From Wenzhouxiangella marina (GTDB lineage Bacteria; Pseudomonadota; Gammaproteobacteria; Xanthomonadales; Wenzhouxiangellaceae): DNA of 64,000 bases. The stretch's first letter is position 1. Every line of letters begins with the position of its first letter. Shown in pieces: positions 54,587 through 61,921 of this stretch. Made by a program: the position numbers and the translations under genes. Location of the stretch: positions 2,412,501-2,476,500 of the forward strand of contig NZ_CP012154.1 in the NCBI RefSeq assembly GCF_001187785.1, read 5' to 3'. The notes below the pieces were generated by a model. That model saw only the letters and a program-made list of their open reading frames with translations. It was not told where the DNA came from and ran no database searches.

Positions 54587-56071
54587 ATGCACACCTTCGT
54601 TTTTCGAGCGCCTGTCCAGCTGGCTCAGCTGAGCTGGAACGTCCTGCTGGCCACCCTGATCGCCCTGAGCGCCCTGAGCGCAACCAGCTCCCGGGCCGCC
54701 GACCTGGACGATCGGATCTTCGGGAACCGCTTCAGCGAATCGATCGCCCCCCTGTTCCCGATCGAGAACGAGACCTTCGTGCTACCGGCGCTGCCGGTCA
54801 GCGAGCGGGTCGAGTGGATCGTCGGTGAACTCGCCGCCGGCGAGAACACCAGCCTCGCCGAAATCCAGGCGCGCTTCTCTCCCGGCTTCGACCCGGCCAG
54901 CCTCGTCGATTTCTTCAATAACAATCTGCGCCCGGCCTATCCGAACGCACGCATCGTCGACGTGATCGGACTCAGCCCGACCCGGGCCACCTTCGTGATC
55001 GACGGCGACAACCCCGCCTCGAGCTTCGGCTTCGTCAACGTCTGGTCCGGCTACAGCGGCAGCCAGCTGGTCACTTTCTTCCAGGTCAGCCCCTTCTCCG
55101 GCTCCGTCCAGTATCCCGCCGACCAGACCCTGAGCCTGGAGCAGGCCGCCGACGCCTACATGGGCCTGGCGGCGAACAATGCCCTGCTCGTCGCGCGCAT
55201 CGATTCGAACGGCCAGTGCCGAGGCGTGCTCGAGCGCAGTGCAACCAGCCCGAGGGCGCTGGGCTCGATCTTCAAGATGTGGGTCCTGGCCGCCCTGGCC
55301 GAGCGCCTCGACGACGGCCTGAGCGCCCCCGAGGACTCCATCGCCCTGGTCGCGGCGGAACGGGCCGCCGGCGGCATCATCAACGACGAACCGCTGGGCA
55401 CCCCGTTCAGCGTTCGCGACATGGCCATCCTGATGCTGGCCAATTCGGACAACACCAGCACCGATCATCTGCATGAGCTCGTCGGACGCAGCGCCATCGC
55501 CGACGTGCTCATGGCCTACGGTCTCTCGGACCCGGCTGCCCTGCTGCCCTTCCTGAACATCTCCGAGCAGTTCCACGTCTTCACCCGCTTCGACCTGGCC
55601 ACGGCCCAGAGCTACGTCAATGGCAGCCCGGCCTTTCGCGATCAGTTCCTGAGCAACCAGATCCTGCCCGAAGGGCCCTCCTTTCCGATCAGCTTCCCCT
55701 TCTTTCACGAAAGCCTGCTGACCACGGGCACCTGGCGCGCCTCGGCCATGGACATCTGCCGGACCTTCGCCGGCATGAACGCCCTGCCTCGCCATGGCCC
55801 GGGCTTCGAAGTCGTCAACCAGGCGCTCGGCTACCAGGCCGCCCAACCGGGCATCCGCAATGTCTGGGATCGGGTCTGGTACAAGGGCGGGAGTCTGACC
55901 TCCGGTGCCAGCGGGAACCATGTGCTCACTCACGCCTGGATGCTGCAGAAGGACGGGGCCAGCGAACCCTGGGTGGTGGTGGCGCTTTCCAATGACCCCG
56001 CCGGCGGCATCGATCCCTTCCCGATCCAGTCCCTGACCTCGCGCATCATCGAGCTGATCGGCGAGCTCTGA
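54587..56071 (+). CDS. class-A beta-lactamase-like serine hydrolase with extra amino-terminal domain
   Basis: The protein has 494 residues. A signal peptide (about 1-38) and an amino-terminal domain of about 150 residues (SERVEWIVGELAAGENTSLAEIQARFSP ...) precede a penicillin-binding-type hydrolase domain. That domain has S227-x-x-K230 (GSIFKMW), S287-D-N (ANSDNTSTD) and a KGG box near 450 (YKGGSLTSG). The arrangement recalls the ORF12/LpqF-type hydrolases rather than true beta-lactamases: no Glu166-type omega loop is clear. The substrate is unknown, and resistance should not be assumed. It lies after murB, with an intervening gap of about 70 bases. Confidence 0.82.
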   Translation: MHTFVFRAPVQLAQLSWNVLLATLIALSALSATSSRAADLDDRIFGNRFSESIAPLFPIENETFVLPALPVSERVEWIVGELAAGENTSLAEIQARFSPGFDPASLVDFFNNNLRPAYPNARIVDVIGLSPTRATFVIDGDNPASSFGFVNVWSGYSGSQLVTFFQVSPFSGSVQYPADQTLSLEQAADAYMGLAANNALLVARIDSNGQCRGVLERSATSPRALGSIFKMWVLAALAERLDDGLSAPEDSIALVAAERAAGGIINDEPLGTPFSVRDMAILMLANSDNTSTDHLHELVGRSAIADVLMAYGLSDPAALLPFLNISEQFHVFTRFDLATAQSYVNGSPAFRDQFLSNQILPEGPSFPISFPFFHESLLTTGTWRASAMDICRTFAGMNALPRHGPGFEVVNQALGYQAAQPGIRNVWDRVWYKGGSLTSGASGNHVLTHAWMLQKDGASEPWVVVALSNDPAGGIDPFPIQSLTSRIIELIGEL

Positions 56072-56089
56072 CACCACCCCCAGAAAGAG

Positions 56090-56121
56090 AAGGCCCGGCA
56101 GAATCGCTTCTGCCGGGCCTT
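56090..56121. terminator. bidirectional terminator between serine hydrolase and rpoH
   Basis: A 14-base-pair stem (56090-56103 with 56108-56121) with a four-base loop is followed by TTCGGG on the plus side and preceded by an A-rich tract (AGAAAGAGAA), which becomes a U-rich run for the minus-strand rpoH transcript. This is the best intrinsic terminator in the window. Confidence 0.75.
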
Positions 56122-56146
56122 CGGGTCCTGCGAGTGGCGTCTCGCG

Positions 56147-57007
<861 letters not shown>

Positions 57008-57036
57008 GCGTTGCTCCTGAAAAAATTCAGCCCGTT

Positions 57037-57065
57037 ATGTTACCAGTAGAACCGACCTCGGTGAA
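57037..57065 (-). promoter_or_regulatory. rpoH promoter
   Basis: On the minus strand, TTCACC (57060-57065) and TAACAT (57037-57042) are separated by 17 bases, with a TGG just upstream of the -10 (extended -10). The start codon lies about 30 bases downstream. It looks like a housekeeping rather than a sigma-E promoter. Confidence 0.5.
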
Positions 57066-57127
57066 CCCGGAGTGAATCGGTCCTCTTTTCATCGTTCGCA
57101 GGCTTTGACCTGCCCGCTCGGCCAGAG

Positions 57128-57176
57128 TTCCGGGCGGGGCAAGCGCCGGCGGCCAGACGCCGCCGACGCCCCGGAA
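57128..57176 (-). terminator. GC-rich hairpin after prolyl oligopeptidase
   Basis: Minus-strand arms at 57159-57176 and 57128-57153 form a long GC stem with a small bulge and a five-base loop, starting five bases after the gene's stop. There is no U tract. Confidence 0.5.
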
Positions 57177-57180
57177 ACAC

Positions 57181-59292
57181 TCAACCTTCGGCCGCTGCCT
57201 CGGCGCCCAGGCGCTCGTGCAGATAGGCGTGGATCAAGGCATTGAGATAGGCCGCCTGATTCAGGTTGGCTGCACCACCGTGCCCGCCTTCGATGTTCTC
57301 GTAGTAGAGCACTTCATGGCCCTGATCGAGCATGCGAGCGACCATCTTGCGCGCATGGCCCGGGTGCACGCGGTCGTCGCGGGTCGAGGTGGTGAAGAAG
57401 GCCACCGGGTAGTCCGCCTCGGCGGACACGTTCTGGTAGGGCGAGTACTGACTGATGTAGGCCCACTCCTCCGGGTCCTCCGGGTTGCCGTACTCCGCCA
57501 TCCAGCTCGCGCCGGCAAGCAGCAGGTGGTAGCGCTTCATGTCGAGCAGCGGCACCTGGCAGACCACGGCGTTGAACAGATCCGGACGCTGCACCATCAC
57601 CGCACCGACGAGCAGTCCGCCGTTGCTGCCGCCCTGGATGCCCAGGTGCTCCGGTGAGGTGATGTCACGCTCGATCAGGTCCTCGGCCACGGCGATCAGA
57701 TCGTCGTAGGCGCGTTGACGGTTCTCCTTCAGCGCCGCCTGATGCCAGCGCGGGCCGAACTCCCCGCCGCCGCGGATGTTGGCCAGCACGTAGACGCCGC
57801 CCTGACGGAGCCAGCCGTTGCCGATCAGGCCGGAGTAGAAGGGCGTGCGCGGCACTTCGAAGCCACCGTAGGCCCCCAGCAGGGTCGGGTTGGCCCCGTT
57901 GGCCTCGAAGCCGGCGGGCATGACGACGAAATACGGGATCTTCTCGCCATCGGCCGAGGTCGCCTCGTACTGGGCAACCTGCATGCCTTCGGCATCGAAC
58001 CAGCTCGGCTCGTTGCGGATGGCCTGGCGCGTGTCGGCCATGGCATCGGCTTCGAACAGGGTCGACGGGCTCAGGAAGCCCTCGTGGTCGAAGTAGAAAC
58101 GGTCGGAGCGGTCATCGGCCGACACCACGGACAGGGTGCCCATCGCGGGCACGTCGAGGCGCTGCTGATGCCAGCCGCTCTCGTCGCGAGTGAAGCGGAC
58201 CAGCTGGCCGTTGACGTTGTCGAGGATGCTGACCAGGACCGTGTTCTCGGTGGTCGAAACGCCGGCCACGGCCTGGCGCGCGTTCGGCTGGAACAGCACT
58301 TCGAATTCCGGCTCGCCGGCCAGCACGCTTTCCATCGGAGCGGCCAGCAGCGCACCCTGGCGCAGCACCGTGCCTTCCCGGGCCCAGTCGGATTTCAGCT
58401 GGACCAGCAGCTGGCCATTGAGCACGCCGGACAGCTCCGCGTCATCGGGAATCGCGATGCGCTGGGTCTCGCCATCGCGATACAGATGGTATTCGCGAGT
58501 GAAGAAGCTCGGCAGGCGCAGGATCATGTCGTAGGGCGTGTCCTTGTCCCAGAACCTGAGCGCGGTGACCAGCACGTCGCTGCGCTCACCCTCGAACACC
58601 AGTTCGGCCTCGCTGCGGTCCGTGCCGCGCTGCCAGATGTAGACCTGGCGCGGATACTGGGAGCTGGTCATCTGTTCGGGCGTGAAGGCCGGCGCGTAGA
58701 ACACGCTGTCGCGGTCGCGCCAGGAAATGAAGCTCTTCGACTCGGGCAGCTCGAAGCCGCCGTCGACGAACTGGCGGGTCTCCAGGTCGAATTCACGACG
58801 CACGTTGGCATCGGCACCGCCGCGGGACAGGCCGATCAGACAGCGGTCGTAGTCCGGGTAGCGGCAGGCCGCCCCCGCCCAGACCCAGTTCTCGCCCTCG
58901 GCTTCGGCGAGCGCATCCAGATCCAGCAGGGCGGTCCAGCTCGGGCTCTCGTTGCGGTAGTCCTCGGTGCTGGTCGTGCGCCAGAGGCCTCGCACGTGAT
59001 CCGCATCGCGCCAGAAGTTGTAGATCTCGCCACCCATCAGCTGCGGATAGGCAATGCGGTCCTCCGAATTGAGGATCTCCAGGTAGCGCTGGTGCAGCGG
59101 CTCGAACAGGGGGTGCGACTGCAGCCGCCCTTCGGAGCGCTCGTTCTGCGCCCGCGCCCAGTCCAGCGCCTGTTCGGACTCGACCTCCTCGAGCCAAAGA
59201 AAGGGATCTTCAGGGCTTGCCGCGTCATTCGCCATGGCGGACCCGGCGCTCAGAATGGCCCCGCTCAGGGCCGCGATCAGTCGTCTGTTCAT
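57181..59292 (-). CDS. prolyl oligopeptidase family serine peptidase (S9A)
   Basis: The protein has 703 residues. A signal peptide (1 to about 21, ending GSAMA) points to the periplasm. The amino-terminal seven-bladed propeller opens with DPFLWLEEVESEQALDWARAQN. The alpha/beta-hydrolase domain carries S556 (IQGGSNGG), an Asp at about 639 (RDDRVHP) and H671 (EGGHGG). It cleaves after proline in short peptides. It is a single gene, with a 540-base repeat-bearing region upstream. Confidence 0.95.
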   Translation of the reverse strand: MNRRLIAALSGAILSAGSAMANDAASPEDPFLWLEEVESEQALDWARAQNERSEGRLQSHPLFEPLHQRYLEILNSEDRIAYPQLMGGEIYNFWRDADHVRGLWRTTSTEDYRNESPSWTALLDLDALAEAEGENWVWAGAACRYPDYDRCLIGLSRGGADANVRREFDLETRQFVDGGFELPESKSFISWRDRDSVFYAPAFTPEQMTSSQYPRQVYIWQRGTDRSEAELVFEGERSDVLVTALRFWDKDTPYDMILRLPSFFTREYHLYRDGETQRIAIPDDAELSGVLNGQLLVQLKSDWAREGTVLRQGALLAAPMESVLAGEPEFEVLFQPNARQAVAGVSTTENTVLVSILDNVNGQLVRFTRDESGWHQQRLDVPAMGTLSVVSADDRSDRFYFDHEGFLSPSTLFEADAMADTRQAIRNEPSWFDAEGMQVAQYEATSADGEKIPYFVVMPAGFEANGANPTLLGAYGGFEVPRTPFYSGLIGNGWLRQGGVYVLANIRGGGEFGPRWHQAALKENRQRAYDDLIAVAEDLIERDITSPEHLGIQGGSNGGLLVGAVMVQRPDLFNAVVCQVPLLDMKRYHLLLAGASWMAEYGNPEDPEEWAYISQYSPYQNVSAEADYPVAFFTTSTRDDRVHPGHARKMVARMLDQGHEVLYYENIEGGHGGAANLNQAAYLNALIHAYLHERLGAEAAAEG

Positions 59293-59390
59293 TCATTGAA
59301 TCCTGTGGAATGGTTCCATGTCCGGGCGCGAAGTGTGCCAGAACCACGTCAAGCGAACCTGTGCGGGAAGTCACGGGGAAGGAAACACGG

Positions 59391-59432
59391 GTTCGAGGTT
59401 CGAGGTTCGAGGTTTCCGGTTTCCGGGTTGGG
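59391..59432. repeat. tandem 7-bp repeat
   Basis: Six heptamer units run without gaps: GGTTCGA three times, GGTTTCC twice and a diverged final unit. Two unit types in series suggest expansion by slippage. Confidence 0.85.
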
Positions 59433-59512
59433 CGGTGCTGAACGAAGGCACCCCGGACAACCGGATGCCCATGAAAATCCCGACATCGACGCGGCCGGAT
59501 CGAAACCGCCGG

Positions 59513-59538
59513 GTAGGTCGGGGCCACGTCCCCGACGG
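59513..59538 (+). repeat. REP-like hairpin element, copy 1
   Basis: The element begins GTAGGTCGGGG and ends CCCCGACGG. Its inner part forms a perfect seven-base-pair stem (59517-59523 with 59530-59536). Copy 2 at 59696-59720 is its reverse complement. Confidence 0.8.
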
Positions 59539-59540
59539 TC

Positions 59541-59632
59541 CATGTCGCAGGTATCTCCGCCAACCCGACTGCGAAATGCCCCAGCCATCTCGGAAAACTC
59601 GACACACGCATATCGCAGGCATCTCGGTCAAC
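59541..59632 (+). repeat. degenerate direct repeat pair
   Basis: The 24-base segments at 59541-59564 and 59609-59632 share about 20 positions (CAT.TCGCAGG.ATCTC...CAAC), with 68 bases between the start points. The first copy abuts the REP-like element, so this may be a repeated composite unit. Confidence 0.55.
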
Positions 59633-59695
59633 GATAAGACCAACAACGGTTTCTGACCAAGAACCGGAGCGCAGGTGGCACCTTAATTCTCCGGT

Positions 59696-59720
59696 CGTCG
59701 GGGACGTGGCCCCGACCTAC
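59696..59720 (-). repeat. REP-like hairpin element, copy 2 (inverted)
   Basis: This is a 25-base exact reverse complement of copy 1, again with the GTCGGGG/CCCCGAC stem. The two copies face each other across 157 bases, like a bacterial interspersed mosaic element. Confidence 0.8.
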
Positions 59721-59834
59721 GCAGGGTTTCGATCAGACGATGTCGATACCTGGGGTCGTAGAGGCATTCCGCGATCCGGTCTGCCTCCGTTCAGCATCTG
59801 GACCCGAAACCCGTGGTTTCCAGATACCTGGCCC

Positions 59835-60608
59835 TCAATCAAACCTCAGATGTTTCACCGACCGACCTTCCTCCCGGATTTCCTTCAAGGCATCGATGCC
59901 GATCCGGATCTGGGCATCGACGAACTTCTGCGTGATCACCCGATCGGAGGCGTCGGTCTTGACCCCGTCCGGGATCATCGGCTGGTCGGACACCAGCAGG
60001 AGGGCACCGGTGGGAATCGAGTTGGCGAAGCCGGTCACGAAGATCGTTGCGGTTTCCATGTCGATGGCCATGCAGCGGGTGCGGCGCAGGTATTTCTTGA
60101 AGGCCTTGTCGTGCTCCCAGACCCGGCGGTTGGTGGTGTAGACCGTGCCGGTCCAGTAATCGAGATCGTGGTCTCGAATCGTCGACGACACGGCACGCTG
60201 CAGGGTGAAGGCCGGCAGGGAGGGGACTTCGGGCGGGAAGTAGTCGTTCGAGGTCCCCTCACCACGGATCGCGGCGATCGGAAGGATCAGATCGCCGAGC
60301 TGATTTTTCTTCTTCAGACCGCCGCACTTGCCGAGGAACAGCACGGCTTTCGGACCGACCGCACTCAACAGGTCCATGATCGTCGCGGCATTGGCGCTGC
60401 CCATGCCGAAATTGATCATGGTGATGCCATCGGCCGTGGCGTTGCGCATCGCCTTGTCACGACCGCGCACTTCGACGCCCATGTGAGCGGCGAACTTGTC
60501 GACGTAGTTGTCGAAGTTGGTCAGCAGGATGTACTTGCCGAAGTCGGCCAGTTCCGTGCCCGTGTAGCGCGGCAGCCAGTTCTCGACGATTTCATTCTTG
60601 GTTTGCAT
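59835..60608 (-). CDS. amn: AMP nucleosidase, short form
   Basis: This enzyme hydrolyses AMP to adenine and ribose 5-phosphate and belongs to the nucleoside phosphorylase fold. It has 257 residues. NFGMGSANAATIMDLL, VLFLGKCGGL and AIDMETATIFVTGFAN are typical, with Asp/Glu in the base-binding loop. The E. coli enzyme is about 480 residues with an extra amino-terminal domain; this is the short type. ATG 60608 has AAGGAAG upstream, so the frame reaching 60965 is rejected. Confidence 0.9.
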   Translation of the reverse strand: MQTKNEIVENWLPRYTGTELADFGKYILLTNFDNYVDKFAAHMGVEVRGRDKAMRNATADGITMINFGMGSANAATIMDLLSAVGPKAVLFLGKCGGLKKKNQLGDLILPIAAIRGEGTSNDYFPPEVPSLPAFTLQRAVSSTIRDHDLDYWTGTVYTTNRRVWEHDKAFKKYLRRTRCMAIDMETATIFVTGFANSIPTGALLLVSDQPMIPDGVKTDASDRVITQKFVDAQIRIGIDALKEIREEGRSVKHLRFD

Positions 60609-60793
60609 AAGGCTTCCTTCTTCTAGTAGTTGTATTTGGAAGTCCGGCCGTGGCCGGTACCCGACCCTGCCCCTGGCCCGAGTCGAGATCGTCGATCCGG
60701 CGATACGGCCGACGATTAACCGGCCATAATAGCGCGCCTGTCCTCGAGAATCGATAGCACGGCCGCCGAAGGAGGTCGTGACGGGAGCCCGCA

Positions 60794-61837
60794 TTGACTT
60801 CATCCAGTTCCGAAGCCCGCGTCTGGCCAGGCCTGATCCTCGCCATCGCCATGGCGGCCACCGCCAGCGCCCTCGTCTGGCTGCTGGCCCAGCTACCAGG
60901 CCCGATCGGCCACCTGCCCCTGAGCGCCATGCTGCTCGCCGTGCTGATCGGTCTGGCGCTGGCACCGGCCGCCTCCCACCAGAGCGCCTGGACGCCCGGC
61001 CTGGACCTGGCCCGCGGGCCCCTGTTGAAGCTGGCCGTCGCCCTGATCGGGCTCCGCCTGAGCCTGAGCGACCTGGGCCGCCTCGGCCTCGATGCCCTGC
61101 CCCTGGTGCTGCTCACCGTGGCCGTCGGCCTGGGCCTGACCCTGCTGCTCGTCCGCCTGGCCGGTGCCCACTGGCGCCTGTCGGCCCTGCTGGCCGTGGG
61201 CACGGCGATCTGCGGCGCCTCGGCCATCGCCGCCACCGCGCCGGGTTTGAAGGCAAGGCATGAGGAAACGGCCTACGCCGTGGCCTGCATCGCCCTGATC
61301 GGCCTGAGCGCGACGCTGCTCTATCCGCCCCTGCTGCATGCCTGGGTCGGCGACGCCGAAACGATCGGCCTGATCATGGGCGCCGCCATCCATGACACGG
61401 CGCAGGTCACGGCCGCTGCCGCCCTGTATGAACAGGGCTGGGGCGCGACCGGAACGCTCAATGCCGCCACCGTCACCAAGCTGCTGCGCAACAGCCTGAT
61501 GCTGGTGGTCATTCCGGCCCTGATCTGGGTCGCCGGCCGCCGCCAGGACACGGGCAGCACGAGGGTGCCCTTCCCCATGTTCATCGTTGCCTTCATCGCC
61601 CTGTGTGGTCTACGCAGCGCAGGAGACGCGATCTTCGGGGCCGGCACCGCCTGGTGGACCATCACCATTCGCTGGGCGAGCGAATTCTCGGTCTTCGCCT
61701 TCGCCATGGCCATGGCGGCCCTGGCCACGCGGATTCGCTTCAGGGAACTGCGCGCCCTGGGCTGGCGACCCGCGCTTGCCGCCCTGTGCGCGGCCGCATC
61801 GATCCTGGCCCTGTCACTGCTGCTGGTCCGAGCGTAG
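60794..61837 (+). CDS. yeiH: YeiH/UPF0324 family membrane protein (putative sulfate exporter)
   Basis: The protein has 347 residues and about ten membrane helices. The family features are LPLSAMLLAVLIGLAL, the GTAICGASAIAATAPGLKA motif and the IHDTAQVTAAAALY loop. Relatives are annotated as putative sulfate exporters, but transport is unproven here. The start is TTG at 60794 with GGGAG six bases upstream; no ATG or GTG is in frame nearby. Confidence 0.88.
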   Translation: MTSSSSEARVWPGLILAIAMAATASALVWLLAQLPGPIGHLPLSAMLLAVLIGLALAPAASHQSAWTPGLDLARGPLLKLAVALIGLRLSLSDLGRLGLDALPLVLLTVAVGLGLTLLLVRLAGAHWRLSALLAVGTAICGASAIAATAPGLKARHEETAYAVACIALIGLSATLLYPPLLHAWVGDAETIGLIMGAAIHDTAQVTAAAALYEQGWGATGTLNAATVTKLLRNSLMLVVIPALIWVAGRRQDTGSTRVPFPMFIVAFIALCGLRSAGDAIFGAGTAWWTITIRWASEFSVFAFAMAMAALATRIRFRELRALGWRPALAALCAAASILALSLLLVRA

Positions 61838-61921
61838 GCAAAGCGTCCCAGGGCGGCCCAAATGGCGCCATAAACCCGCTACCATCGAGCCCTGCCCATC
61901 GCTTTCGACCACGGCCACTCA

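Larger units (their letters stand above)
59293..59834. other. 542-base non-coding region with repeats
   Basis: No credible gene fits here. The short frames on both strands lack ribosome sites, family similarity and consistent codon use. The region holds a tandem heptamer run, two inverted copies of a 25-base hairpin-forming element and a degenerate 24-base direct repeat (entered separately). It lies between the start of the S9 peptidase and the end of the AMP nucleosidase gene and must also contain the peptidase promoter. Confidence 0.7.

Noticed and set aside
54587-56071. Antibiotic-resistance beta-lactamase
   Set aside because: The general serine-hydrolase motifs are present but class A-specific features are not clear, and the chromosomal setting beside murB and rpoH is core genome.
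59391-59632. Possible CRISPR array
   Set aside because: The heptamers are contiguous with no spacers, and the 24-base repeats are only two degenerate copies with no cas genes nearby.
57715-59637. Plus-strand open frame of 640 codons opposite the S9 peptidase
   Set aside because: It is antisense to an intact peptidase with its catalytic triad and runs on into repeat DNA.
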